38,508 nt of DNA from Rhodobacter sp. (lineage in GTDB: Bacteria > Pseudomonadota > Alphaproteobacteria > Rhodobacterales > Rhodobacteraceae): contig JAJDOB010000164.1 of NCBI GenBank assembly GCA_022340385.1, positions 1-38,508 of the forward strand, read 5' to 3'. Shown here piece by piece: positions 1-8,538 of this stretch. A program made the position numbers and the translations under genes. Position 1 is the stretch's first letter. Every line of letters starts with the position of its first letter. A model generated the notes under the pieces. It was not told the DNA's origin. It saw only the letters and a list, made by a program, of their open reading frames with translations, and ran no database searches.

Positions 1-1
1 G

Positions 2-250
2 CTGTGGGCGCTGTTTGCGGGCCTGCGCAGCCATCAGGCCGCAAAGATTTTCCTGATCATCTTTGGTGCGCTTTATCTGGGCGATGGGGTATTCGGATAT
101 TTCACCGGCTACGGTTATCTCGATTTCGGCATTTTCAATAATGCCAACGAAGGTTTGTCGTTCACCCTGTTCCGGTTTCTCGCCAATGCGCCGCATGTCG
201 CGCTGGGTGGGTTCGCGTTGTTCAGCGGGCTGTTTCTGGATCGAAAATGA
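2..250 (+). CDS. C-terminal part of a small integral membrane protein (5' end outside window)
   Basis: An open frame enters from the left edge and ends with TGA, leaving 82 residues. The sequence is mostly hydrophobic, with one segment near LIIFGALYLGDGVFGYF and a second near ALGGFALFSGLFL separated by an aromatic, polar loop, so at least two membrane segments are likely. It resembles small uncharacterised DUF4383-like membrane proteins, but the fragment is too short to be sure. Its stop overlaps the next start (ATGA), so it is probably co-transcribed and translationally coupled with the following unknown gene. Function unknown. Confidence 0.6.
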   Translation: MWALFAGLRSHQAAKIFLIIFGALYLGDGVFGYFTGYGYLDFGIFNNANEGLSFTLFRFLANAPHVALGGFALFSGLFLDRK

Positions 251-1296
251 TCCGGCGGCTCGGGCGAATAGCTGGCCGCATCCTGTTGGCGGTGCTTGTG
301 GCGCTGCTGCTGCTTGGCGCGCCGGTCGCCTATAACGAAACCCTGTGCCGGGGAAAGCCGGTCGCACAGGACTACACTGCAATCCTGCCCCCGGAACATC
401 GCCGCGCGGAATCGCGCACATTCCTGACCTATCCGGAATGGCACATCGTGCATGCCTATGACGATTATGGCCGTGTCATTCAGGACGGCGACCCGCATGA
501 CTATCGCTATCTGAGTGGCATCAGCGGCTTTTGGTCCTCACTTTGCGCACTTTCCAGAGTCTCGGCACGGCACGGCGGCTTTGACTGGGAGACCAAGCAA
601 ACCATCTACACAATCGGTGTCAGTTTTTCCGTCGAACTGGCGCTGAAGGCGGCCTACGAGGAAACGATTGGCCGGATGTCCACCTGGATCCGGGGCCCGG
701 CGCACAGCCCGCTGGATGACGTGTCTGCGCTACAGGCAGCGGAATACGCCGAATTCCTGCAACAGGTGCCCTGGTATCGTTGGGATTTCGACGCGGATGT
801 CGCAAAGCTTGCCGCCGCCAGCACCGGCAGTTTCCGCGACCGCGAGCGCCGCTTTGCGCTTGGTGTCGAATTTGGCGTCAAGGCCGCCTACGCCCGCGCG
901 ATCGCGGCTGCCGTCGCCAACATCGGCCCCGATGCGCTGACCCTGCGGATGATCGTTCGGGGCGGCTCGGCGCAATCGCTTTCTGCCCATCAAGGGGTCA
1001 CCGTGATCTCGTCCGGCCCACAGACCGAGATCGAGACACCGCGCTACCGCGAACTGACGCATCTGCTGGAACGGCTTGCCGCGGACGGGGTGGATTTCGT
1101 CGAGATTGCGGGCAATGACGACATCATGCTGACCGCCATTTCAAGCCACGACTACCCCGGTGCGCTGTTCAGCTTTGACCGGCAGGGCTACGGCGACCGG
1201 CGGCATCTGATCGCACTGAAAGTCACAGAACTGGCAGACTGGCTGCGTCAGGCTGCCGACAGCGGTCTGCAACTGGAACATATCCATGATTATTAG
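247..1296 (+). CDS. Conserved hypothetical protein with N-terminal membrane anchor
   Basis: The 349-residue protein starts with basic residues followed by one long hydrophobic stretch (about residues 10-30), so it is probably anchored in the inner membrane with its body in the periplasm; a signal peptide is the alternative. The soluble part carries a striking aromatic block (TYPEWHIVHAYDDYG, about residues 59-73) and no catalytic motif I recognise. It begins inside the stop of the upstream membrane protein, and its own end overlaps the next ORF by 11 nt, suggesting a three-gene operon of unknown role. The start at 247 is supported by the ATGA overlap. I do not recognise the family and assign no function. 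Confidence 0.7.
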   Translation: MIRRLGRIAGRILLAVLVALLLLGAPVAYNETLCRGKPVAQDYTAILPPEHRRAESRTFLTYPEWHIVHAYDDYGRVIQDGDPHDYRYLSGISGFWSSLCALSRVSARHGGFDWETKQTIYTIGVSFSVELALKAAYEETIGRMSTWIRGPAHSPLDDVSALQAAEYAEFLQQVPWYRWDFDADVAKLAAASTGSFRDRERRFALGVEFGVKAAYARAIAAAVANIGPDALTLRMIVRGGSAQSLSAHQGVTVISSGPQTEIETPRYRELTHLLERLAADGVDFVEIAGNDDIMLTAISSHDYPGALFSFDRQGYGDRRHLIALKVTELADWLRQAADSGLQLEHIHDY

Positions 1297-1579
1297 GTGG
1301 GGCGGCGCGCTGTTGGCCGCAGTGCTTGGCTGGATCGCGATCATGGCCGTGGTCATGCGGTTTTCGGATGCCGCGCCCGCCGCGGTGGTGTTTTTCCCGC
1401 CAGAGGGGTTTGTCGCCAGCCTGCCCGAAGACACCACGATCCTGTCCTACACCCGTTACACTCTGACGCTGCAATCCGAACAGACCACCGGCTTTGGCGC
1501 GATCCTGTACCGTTCGGGCGCATGGCTGGTCCTGCCCGCCGGCCTAATCGGATGCCTGCCGCTATCCGGACCAAGGTGA
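1286..1579 (+). CDS. Small hypothetical membrane protein
   Basis: A 97-residue ORF whose ATG lies 11 nt inside the end of the preceding gene. It has a hydrophobic N-terminal segment (about residues 6-25) and a second at the C-terminus (about 76-92) around a short polar middle. This fits a small two-pass membrane protein or an exported protein with a tail anchor. There is no recognisable domain. The overlap and same strand favour a real third gene of the operon, but its size and lack of a family keep confidence moderate. A 166-nt gap with no clear gene separates it from the metal transporter downstream. Confidence 0.5.
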   Translation: MIIRWGGALLAAVLGWIAIMAVVMRFSDAAPAAVVFFPPEGFVASLPEDTTILSYTRYTLTLQSEQTTGFGAILYRSGAWLVLPAGLIGCLPLSGPR

Positions 1580-1745
1580 TTGCCGGCAAGTCCGGCGGTG
1601 CGCGGACAGGCTCAGGATGTACAAACCCGCTGGACTTACATCAGCGCGCGACCCAACATGCGCTTCAAAAAGACACCGCCGTTACAGAAGCCGCCAGCAG
1701 TAAAGGGTCCGGGATGCGCCTTGTCAGACATCGGGAGATGATCCG

Positions 1746-2717
1746 TTGAGCGGCCCGATCATCTTTGCCTACGCGCTGAATGGCCCGCGTGCCGGCCAGG
1801 CGTTGAGTGGGAGCGACATCAACGAACAGTTGCAAAGTGACGCGCTGGCCTGGGTTCATCTGGATCTGAACCATCCGGACGCCCGCAGCTGGTTACAGGA
1901 AAATCTGACCTATATCGACCACCACGCGCTTGACGCGCTGCTGGCCGAAGAGACCCGCCCGCGCGCCACCGAAATCGCCGGTGGCCTGCTGGTGAACCTG
2001 CGTGGGGTGAACCTGAATGAAGGTGCCGACCCCGAAGACATGGTGTCGATCCGGTTGTGGCTTGATCCGCACCGGATAATCTCTTTGCGCCGCCGCCGGG
2101 TACGCGCGGCCGTTGATATAGAAGAGCGTATTCAGAATGGCACCGGCCCCGAAACCGCCGGCCAGTTCATTGCACTGCTGGTCGAACGGCTGGCGACACG
2201 GGCAGAGCCTGTCCTGCGCGAGATAGACGATGCCGCCGACGCCCTGGAGGAAGACGTCGTTGCCCATGCCAGCCCCGACCTGCGCCGGCCGATCACCGAA
2301 ATCCGTCGCCGCACCATTCAGCTGCGCCGCTATATCGGCCCGCAACGGGACGCGGTGACTGCCATCAGATCCTCTCCGCTGGGCTGGATCGACGACCAGA
2401 ACAGGCGGCGGCTGACCGAAGCGCAGGATCGGCTGACGCGCTATGTCGAGGATCTGGATGCGATCCGCGAGCGCTCGCAGATCGTGAAGGATGAATTGAC
2501 CAATGCGCGTGCCGACCGGCTTAACCGCAACACCTACCTTCTGGGCGTGATTGCCGCGATCTTCCTGCCGTTGGGGTTTTTCACCGGCCTTCTGGGCATC
2601 AATGTCGGCGGCATTCCGGGCACGGACAATCCGGCGGCGTTCTGGATTTTCACCAGCGGGCTGGTTGTGGTGGTGGCGGTTCAGGTGGTGATTTTCCGCC
2701 TGCTGAAATGGTTCTGA
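1746..2717 (+). CDS. zntB: ZntB/CorA-family metal ion transporter
   Basis: The 323-residue protein has the full CorA-superfamily layout: a large cytoplasmic N-terminal domain with long charged helices (to about residue 265), then two closely spaced C-terminal membrane helices. The first helix ends in the family selectivity motif, here GIN followed by VGGIPG (about 284-292), a pattern typical of ZntB rather than of CorA, which has GMN followed by a different loop. ZntB proteins move Zn2+ across the inner membrane. The start is TTG, supported by a GGGAGA ribosome binding site ending 7 nt upstream. A strong intrinsic terminator begins at the stop codon, so the gene is probably transcribed alone. 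Its role looks housekeeping and unrelated to the sugar-acid locus. Confidence 0.85.
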   Translation: MSGPIIFAYALNGPRAGQALSGSDINEQLQSDALAWVHLDLNHPDARSWLQENLTYIDHHALDALLAEETRPRATEIAGGLLVNLRGVNLNEGADPEDMVSIRLWLDPHRIISLRRRRVRAAVDIEERIQNGTGPETAGQFIALLVERLATRAEPVLREIDDAADALEEDVVAHASPDLRRPITEIRRRTIQLRRYIGPQRDAVTAIRSSPLGWIDDQNRRRLTEAQDRLTRYVEDLDAIRERSQIVKDELTNARADRLNRNTYLLGVIAAIFLPLGFFTGLLGINVGGIPGTDNPAAFWIFTSGLVVVVAVQVVIFRLLKWF

Positions 2718-2745
2718 AGGCCGCCCATCAGGGCGGCCTTTATAT
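2717..2745 (+). terminator. Intrinsic terminator of zntB
   Basis: A perfect 10-bp stem (AAGGCCGCCC / GGGCGGCCTT) with a 4-nt ATCA loop starts on the last base of the zntB stop and is followed by the T-rich tract TATATT. Confidence 0.9.
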
Positions 2746-2813
2746 TGAAATCCTGCGACGGGCACGAATGCCTCGCCGTGTCGCGTTAGGCCGGACCCGT
2801 CAGAAAACCGCCC

Positions 2814-3050
2814 TTATTGCGATTTAAGCAGGATCGACCGGATATGCGCGTCGCGCGAACCGCCATCGTCACCGTTGTGAAGTGCGGCGATCAGTTGCTG
2901 AATCGTCCGGTCGGACAGTTGCGAAAGATCGACATTCGGCGCAGCGCCCTTCAGCTCTGAAAAATACGCGCCGCCGGGGTTGGTCATGGCCGAGGCCGCG
3001 CCGGTTGTTGCGGCGATTGCGATAGCGGTGATTGCGATAAAACGTTTCAT
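2814..3050 (-). CDS. Small exported protein of unknown function
   Basis: The ORF track runs to 3158, but the ATG at 3050 is the better start: it has an AAGGAAC ribosome binding site just upstream and opens a classical signal peptide (MKRFIAITAIAIAATTGAASA, cleavage expected after ASA). The mature part is about 57 residues, polar and helical (SQLSDRTIQQLIAALHNG), with no cysteines and no known domain. Small periplasmic proteins of this kind are common in Rhodobacterales and mostly uncharacterised. It converges on zntB. A near-perfect 20-bp palindrome lies about 140 nt upstream of its start and could belong to its control region. Confidence 0.75.
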   Translation of the reverse strand: MKRFIAITAIAIAATTGAASAMTNPGGAYFSELKGAAPNVDLSQLSDRTIQQLIAALHNGDDGGSRDAHIRSILLKSQ

Positions 3051-3191
3051 TTCTTGTTCCTTTTGGGTTTGCGGGTTGTTGTTTCCGCCGGCTTCCTGTG
3101 CCGACACCAGACAACCTAGGAGCACCAATTGCGGGTTCAAAATCACGATATGGGACACGGGAAATCACATGAAATTGGGGTTGAAGATCCC

Positions 3192-3211
3192 GGGAATGAC
3201 CAGTCATTCCC
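3192..3211. promoter_or_regulatory. Operator-like palindrome
   Basis: GGGAATGAC-CA-GTCATTCCC has perfect 9-bp arms around a 2-nt centre. It sits about 140 nt upstream of the small exported protein (leftward) and about 330 nt upstream of the tRNA. The tight centre and the absence of a T-run favour a dimeric repressor/activator site over a terminator. The cognate regulator is unknown. Confidence 0.45.
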
Positions 3212-3500
3212 TGACATTCACCGTCAGAAGCGCCGGTTCGGCATTCTCTCAACAAAGCGTTGAATCGACCGCTGTGCCGGCTGCTCCGGAACATGCGAGC
3301 GGGTTGTGAGATCGGGTCTCGGACCGGGCCAATTTTTTTTTGCAAGCTCACAATTCTGTGCGGCCGATGCGGCTTGCCGGTCGCGGCCTCGCGACCGACC
3401 GCCGGATTGTGCTCCCGTTCCTGTGCACCGGCAGGGTTTCACACAGTCGAATCGTCGAGGCGGCCCGCGCAAATGACCGACCCCGTCGTCAAAACCCCAC

Positions 3501-3529
3501 TTGATTCTGCGCGTCACCTGCCTTACCCC
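3501..3529 (+). promoter_or_regulatory. Possible promoter of tRNA-Trp
   Basis: TTGATT (3501-3506), a 17-nt spacer and TACCCC (3524-3529) place a start a few bases ahead of the tRNA at 3543. The -10 match is poor, so this is tentative. Confidence 0.35.
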
Positions 3530-3542
3530 GGCACTTGGCTTT

Positions 3543-3618
3543 AGGGGTTTAGCTCAGTTGGTAGAGCATCGGTCTCCAAAACCGAGGGTCGTGGGTTCGA
3601 GTCCCTCAGCCCCTGCCA
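3543..3618 (+). tRNA. tRNA-Trp (anticodon CCA)
   Basis: The 76-nt cloverleaf can be drawn by hand. The acceptor stem is AGGGGTT paired with AGCCCCT (one G-T pair). The D-arm is GCTC...GAGC with the GTTGGTA loop. The anticodon arm is TCGGT-CTCCAAA-ACCGA with anticodon CCA. The T-arm is GTGGG-TTCGAGT-CCCTC, followed by discriminator G and an encoded 3' CCA. In many alphaproteobacteria tRNA-Trp is followed by secE-nusG; here it is followed by a catabolic regulator, so the gene sits at the boundary of the sugar-acid locus. Confidence 0.97.
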
Positions 3619-3806
3619 AAGCCACGATAACACTCATGGGTTGGCGCGAAGCGCGACCTGCCGCTAATTTCACCCGAAATGATCCGGAAATTGCCCGCTG
3701 TGTGACAGCGCCGCAGGCAGGCCGCTGAGTCGTATCACTGCGGCGCGGTTTGTCGGGATGTTTGCCACCAAGGTCATTGCACTGGCTTGACGAACGGGCC
3801 GCATAT

Positions 3807-4589
3807 ATGACAATTTCAACTAGAAGTATGATGAGAAACCCGAATTCGGAACTGGTCGTGCATGAAATGAGATCAAGGCGCGGTCATATGGTTACCGATC
3901 TGGCGGACAAGCTTCGTCGCCAGATTTCGGGCGGCGAATATGTACCCGGCGACCGGTTGCCCAGCGAGGCCGAACTCTGCAAGACCCACGGTGTAAGCCG
4001 CACCGTTGTCCGCGAGGCGATTGCGTCGCTGAGAGCGGATGATCTTGTCGAGCCGCGCCAGGGTTCGGGTGTTTACGTGCTGCAGCCAAAACCTGTGGTC
4101 ACAGCCCCGTTCAGCGATGTCGATTACGACCGGATATCCTCGGTTGTCGAACTTCTGGAACTACGGATGGCAGTCGAGGCCGAGGCAGCCGCGCTTGCGG
4201 CGGCGCGGCGTTCGCCTGCCCAGGAAGAACAGATCGTCCATGCGCTTCGGGCCTTCGTATTGCAAGTTCGTGAACATCTGCCGACATCCGAGGCCGATTT
4301 CGCCCTGCACCTTGCCATTGCCGAGGCGTCCAACAATTCCCGGATTGTCGAGTTTCTGCGCCTGCTTGGCGTCAATTCGATTCCGCGCCAGGCGCTTCGG
4401 CCAAGTGGTACGGGGCAGAAGGTCGATGACGCCTACCTGACGCTGATCATCGGAGAGCATGAGAAGATCGTCGACGCGATTCTCGATGGAAGTCCGGGTG
4501 AGGCACGCCAGAAGATGCGCACACATCTTGAGGGCAGCCTGTCGCGGTATCGAAAACTGCTGCGCAGCAGCGGTGCCGAAGGGGCGTGA
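3807..4589 (+). CDS. GntR-family (FadR/FCD subfamily) transcriptional regulator
   Basis: An N-terminal winged helix-turn-helix (PGDRLPSEAELCKTHGVSRTVVREAI, WING near PRQGSGVYV) is followed by an all-helical FCD ligand-binding domain. FCD proteins bind small carboxylic acids through a metal site, and several relatives respond to uronates or aldarates. The track's TTG at 3750 has no RBS and adds an atypical leader. I chose ATG 3807 (260 residues), but ATGs at 3828 and 3867 remain possible because the conserved region begins only near TDLADKL. It converges on kdgD. The related sites at 5617-5630 and 9510-9523 are good candidates for its operators, so it probably controls the galacturonate genes. 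No clear terminator is visible in the 58 nt before kdgD ends. Confidence 0.88.
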   Translation: MTISTRSMMRNPNSELVVHEMRSRRGHMVTDLADKLRRQISGGEYVPGDRLPSEAELCKTHGVSRTVVREAIASLRADDLVEPRQGSGVYVLQPKPVVTAPFSDVDYDRISSVVELLELRMAVEAEAAALAAARRSPAQEEQIVHALRAFVLQVREHLPTSEADFALHLAIAEASNNSRIVEFLRLLGVNSIPRQALRPSGTGQKVDDAYLTLIIGEHEKIVDAILDGSPGEARQKMRTHLEGSLSRYRKLLRSSGAEGA

Positions 4590-4647
4590 CACGGCCACAG
4601 TTGGTGGCGATCGTGACTGGATGTCCCTGACCTTGCTGCAATCGCGA

Positions 4648-5565
<918 letters not shown>

Positions 5566-5616
5566 TCACATATATCAGATTTCTGTTCTCATATTGTCGA
5601 ATGGACTGTCAATAAT

Positions 5617-5630
5617 TTATCATACAAGTT
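5617..5630 (-). promoter_or_regulatory. Candidate GntR/FadR-type operator upstream of kdgD
   Basis: On the minus strand this reads AACTTGTATGATAA, matching the site at 9510-9523 (AACTTGTCTTATAA) at 12 of 14 positions. The core TTGT-NNN-ATAA is close to the FadR-type pattern TNGTNNNACNA. It contains TATGAT, a possible -10 element, so a bound protein could repress kdgD. Inference only. Confidence 0.45.
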
Positions 5631-5673
5631 TGTGACAGTTTTCCATTTTCCGCCCGACGCGCTGGCAGTGCGG

Positions 5674-6468
5674 TCAGGATTCGTGGATGCCGTCGCCGGC
5701 GAATGCGCCGCCCTGATAGACCGCATTTACGTCATCGCCTGCCGGTGGTTCCATCTGACCGTCGATCTTGGCGCGAAACATTTCGGCGTTGTCCTTTGGG
5801 TTCCAGCCCAGATACGCGACTTCGCGATTGTCCCACCACGACGCGCTGTTGGCCGATGCGCCGTAGATGATCGGGCAACCAAGACGGGGAACGGAAAAGA
5901 TCCGCTCGATCAACTGGACGAAATCGTCATAGCTCATCCAGGTCGACAGCATCCGGTGATTCCTTGGTTCGGGAAAACAGGATCCGATCCGCACGCAGGC
6001 CGTTTCGATGCCGAACTTGTCGTAGTACAGGCTGGCCAGCGCCTCGCCAAAGACCTTGGACACACCATAAAGCCCGTCCGGCCGCGGCACCGAATTGGCA
6101 TCCAGGCGCTGGGTCTGCTTGTAGAATCCGATGGCGTGGTTCGAACTGGCATAGACGATACGCGGATTGCCGTTCTTGCGAGCCGCCTCGTACAGGTTGA
6201 ACATCCCGTCGATATTGGCCGTGCGGATCACATCCCAGGGCGCTTCTGTCGATTGCCCGCCCATGTGAATGATACCGTCGCAGCCCTCGACCAGTTTCTC
6301 GACCGCCGCCTTGTCGCCAAGATCGCACAGCACGATTTCCTCGTTGGCGGCGGGTGCCCCCATGTCGCGGCGGGCCGACAGGCGCAGGATGTCGGCCATA
6401 TGCCTCAACCGTTCGCGGCAGACAGAGCCGAGACCGCCATTTGCGCCGGTGATCAGAAGTCTTTTCAT
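5674..6468 (-). CDS. udh: NAD-dependent uronate dehydrogenase (Udh)
   Basis: Udh oxidises D-galacturonate or D-glucuronate at C1 to the aldarolactone, opening the non-phosphorylative uronate pathway in the cytoplasm. The protein is an extended SDR (NAD-epimerase type): cofactor loop GANGGLG (residues 8-14), SSN near 108-110 and catalytic Y134xxxK138 in LYGVSKVFGEA. The short 264-residue length, the VRIGSCFPEP segment and the C-terminal SWWDNREVAYLGW stretch are characteristic of bacterial Udh. The track start at 6489 is replaced by ATG 6468, which has an AAGGACG ribosome binding site and begins directly with MKRLLITG. It follows the hydrolase gene by 20 nt in the leftward operon. Confidence 0.93.
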   Translation of the reverse strand: MKRLLITGANGGLGSVCRERLRHMADILRLSARRDMGAPAANEEIVLCDLGDKAAVEKLVEGCDGIIHMGGQSTEAPWDVIRTANIDGMFNLYEAARKNGNPRIVYASSNHAIGFYKQTQRLDANSVPRPDGLYGVSKVFGEALASLYYDKFGIETACVRIGSCFPEPRNHRMLSTWMSYDDFVQLIERIFSVPRLGCPIIYGASANSASWWDNREVAYLGWNPKDNAEMFRAKIDGQMEPPAGDDVNAVYQGGAFAGDGIHES

Positions 6469-6488
6469 TTGGTCGTCCTTTTCTTTCA

Positions 6489-7355
6489 CTAGGTCTGGCT
6501 GACAAAGCGGTTCAGAAATTTCAGCACCGCCTCGCGCATTTCGGGTGTTTCAAGGTGTCCCGTTTGAGGGGACAGGAATGTTTCCAGCCCGTTGCCACGG
6601 GCGTAGGCCACCCGCACCCGTTCAAGTGCGGGGTCGCGGGCCGGGGCCGGGGTCAGATGGTCCGCCGCACCGTGTGCGATGAATTGCGCGCGGGGCGCGA
6701 TCAACACGGCCACGTCGCCGGTATCGGCATGGTTCAGAAAGCCGGGAACGGTCAGGTAATCGCCATGCCGCGCATGGGTTCCGCTGGCGATCAGCGGGTC
6801 GATATCTGCCAGCATACATAGCTGTATACAGCCAGCAACCCCGGGCACCATCGCCGCCACCCACATCGCCAGCGCGGCACCCATCGACATGCCCAGCGTG
6901 ACGATGCGGGTCGGGTCGATATCGGGCTGCTGCTGAAGCCAGCCAAACGCGGAAAGCTGGTCCTTCAGCATTCGGGCGAACAATGGCTGGCCGCGCCAAA
7001 GTGCGGCCTTGGCCAGCGCGCTTTCGCTGCCTTCGGACCTGCGGTCGCCAAACCCCGGCATGTCAATGCACAACACCGCAAATCCGGCAGCGACAAGGTC
7101 GGGCGCATAGGGGGCTGCAAGCCAGCGCGCGCCCTCGGTCAGTTCGCGGCGGCCAAGGTCGTATTCGCCGCCATGCGCATGGCAATACAGCACCGCCGGA
7201 AACGGCCCGCTGCCCGGCGGTTTCAGATAAGCGGCGGGTAATCCGTCAAGCCGCAGCGCACCAGTCGACCCTTCGCCTACTGCCGCGGGGACGCTGTCGG
7301 GCAACGCCAGAAGCGCGCGCAACCGTCGGCGCAAGGTTTCATCCGGTCCGGTCAT
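6489..7355 (-). CDS. Alpha/beta-hydrolase, probable carbohydrate esterase
   Basis: A 288-residue alpha/beta hydrolase without a signal peptide, so probably cytoplasmic. The nucleophile elbow is GMSMGA (Ser157), the oxyanion strand is YCHAHGG (about 58-63), and the probable acid and histidine are in HGAADHLTP (about 235) and TGHLETP (about 267). The fold resembles acetyl-xylan-esterase-like and dienelactone-hydrolase-like families. Its ATG abuts the stop of the enolase-superfamily gene (TAGATG) and it precedes udh, so it likely removes acetyl, methyl or lactone ester groups from imported uronates or intermediates. The exact substrate cannot be read from sequence. Confidence 0.8.
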   Translation of the reverse strand: MTGPDETLRRRLRALLALPDSVPAAVGEGSTGALRLDGLPAAYLKPPGSGPFPAVLYCHAHGGEYDLGRRELTEGARWLAAPYAPDLVAAGFAVLCIDMPGFGDRRSEGSESALAKAALWRGQPLFARMLKDQLSAFGWLQQQPDIDPTRIVTLGMSMGAALAMWVAAMVPGVAGCIQLCMLADIDPLIASGTHARHGDYLTVPGFLNHADTGDVAVLIAPRAQFIAHGAADHLTPAPARDPALERVRVAYARGNGLETFLSPQTGHLETPEMREAVLKFLNRFVSQT

Positions 7356-8534
7356 CTAGACATACCAGGTCGAGCCGTCCGGACGTGTCGGAACCTTGCG
7401 TTCCCAATGGATATAACGGTCTGTTTTCAGATATTCCTCGTCGATCTCGACGCCCCAGCCGGGGCGATCAGGCCGCAGTTCAAGATAGCCGTCCCTTGGC
7501 AGGTAGGGGTCGAGGACATAGGCCGCCGAATCCTCTTCGGCCTGCATCCCGTCGGAATGATAGGCGGCCCCGGTCGGCAGCCGGTATTCGAGGATCTTGA
7601 AGTTCGGGCAAGCCGCCGAGAAGTGCAGGTTGATCGCGGTTGCAAGCGGCCCCATGGGGTTATGCGGCGCGACGGTGACATAATGCGCCTCGGCGATAGC
7701 GGCGATCTTGCGCATTTCCAGCAGCCCGCCGACAGCGCAGATGTCGGGTTGAATAATGTCGGCCCCCGCCACCTGCAGAAGCCGCAGAAACTCGAACCGG
7801 GAATACAGGCTTTCGCCGGTCGCCAGCGGGACGTGCAACTGTGCCTTCAGCCGGCCCCAGGCGTCGATGTTTTCCGGGCGAATCGGTTCCTCGTAAAACA
7901 GCGGGTGAAACTGGCCAAGGACATTGCCCAGCTCGACCGCTTGCCAGGGTTCGAACAGTTTTGCATGGGCGTCGAACGCGAATTCCAGATCGGGGCAAAG
8001 GTCGCTGAGGTCCTCGACCCAGTCGCCGGTCGATTTCAGCACCTTCCCCCAGGGGTTGTCGTGAATATCTATCCGGTAGGGCGACAGCTTGAACGCATCC
8101 AGGCCATAGCCGTCCTTCATCGCTGCGCAATAGTCGCGTGTGGTTTCAGCCTCGGGCGCGGAATATACACCAAGATAAACCCGCACCCGGTCGCGCACAT
8201 GTCCCCCCAGCAGCATGTAGACCGGCAGGTTCACCGCCTTGGCGGAAATATCCCACAGCGCATGGTCGATGGCCGCAATCGCGGCCAGCCCCAGAGCGCC
8301 GGGCGGAAAGCGCGACTGCTGCAAAAGCTTCAGGATCAGGCGCTCGATCCGACGCGGATCTTCACCGGTGATCTGCAGGAACAGGTAGTCCAGCAGCGGC
8401 GGCAGGGCGCGGTCGGGGCCGTGATTGTAACACTCGCCCCAACCGGTGATGCCCTCGTCGGTGTCAATTGCCACGATTACGCGCGGACGGTCACGGTCGC
8501 ATGTCATGAAGCTGCGAAGTCCGGTTATCTTCAT
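7356..8534 (-). CDS. Enolase-superfamily sugar-acid dehydratase, galactonate dehydratase-like
   Basis: The 392-residue protein has the mandelate racemase/muconate lactonising fold: an N-terminal capping domain and a C-terminal barrel. Metal ligands are probably D188 (in FDAHAK), E215 (YEEP) and E241 (GES), with general base/acid H291 (APHNPMGP) and H190. The D-x-H arrangement and the PHNPMGPLA segment match D-galactonate dehydratase (DgoD) more than cycloisomerases, and suggest removal of water from an aldonic or aldaric acid. It lies between the lactonase and the hydrolase in the uronate operon, where a galactarolactone cycloisomerase would also make sense; the motif pattern makes that less likely. 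Gene start is 5 nt after the lactonase stop. Confidence 0.8.
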   Translation of the reverse strand: MKITGLRSFMTCDRDRPRVIVAIDTDEGITGWGECYNHGPDRALPPLLDYLFLQITGEDPRRIERLILKLLQQSRFPPGALGLAAIAAIDHALWDISAKAVNLPVYMLLGGHVRDRVRVYLGVYSAPEAETTRDYCAAMKDGYGLDAFKLSPYRIDIHDNPWGKVLKSTGDWVEDLSDLCPDLEFAFDAHAKLFEPWQAVELGNVLGQFHPLFYEEPIRPENIDAWGRLKAQLHVPLATGESLYSRFEFLRLLQVAGADIIQPDICAVGGLLEMRKIAAIAEAHYVTVAPHNPMGPLATAINLHFSAACPNFKILEYRLPTGAAYHSDGMQAEEDSAAYVLDPYLPRDGYLELRPDRPGWGVEIDEEYLKTDRYIHWERKVPTRPDGSTWYV

Positions 8535-8538
8535 TGTC

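Larger units (their letters stand above)
3051..3542. other. Gene-poor intergenic region upstream of tRNA-Trp
   Basis: About 490 nt with no convincing gene; the ORFs listed here have no RBS or coding character. It holds the palindrome at 3192-3211, an inverted repeat TTGTGAG (3304-3310) / CTCACAA (3347-3353), a run of nine T at 3333-3341 preceded only by a weak GGTC/GACC stem, and a possible tRNA promoter at 3501-3529. Confidence 0.6.

Noticed and set aside
3304-3353. TTGTGAG...CTCACAA inverted repeat with a T9 run as a terminator
   Set aside because: The T-run lies inside the loop rather than after the stem, and no gene ends upstream on the plus strand; probably chance.
3543-3618. tRNA-Trp as proven attachment site of an integrated element
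   Set aside because: No integrase, no repeated tRNA 3' end and no other mobile-element gene seen in the window; kept only as an inference.
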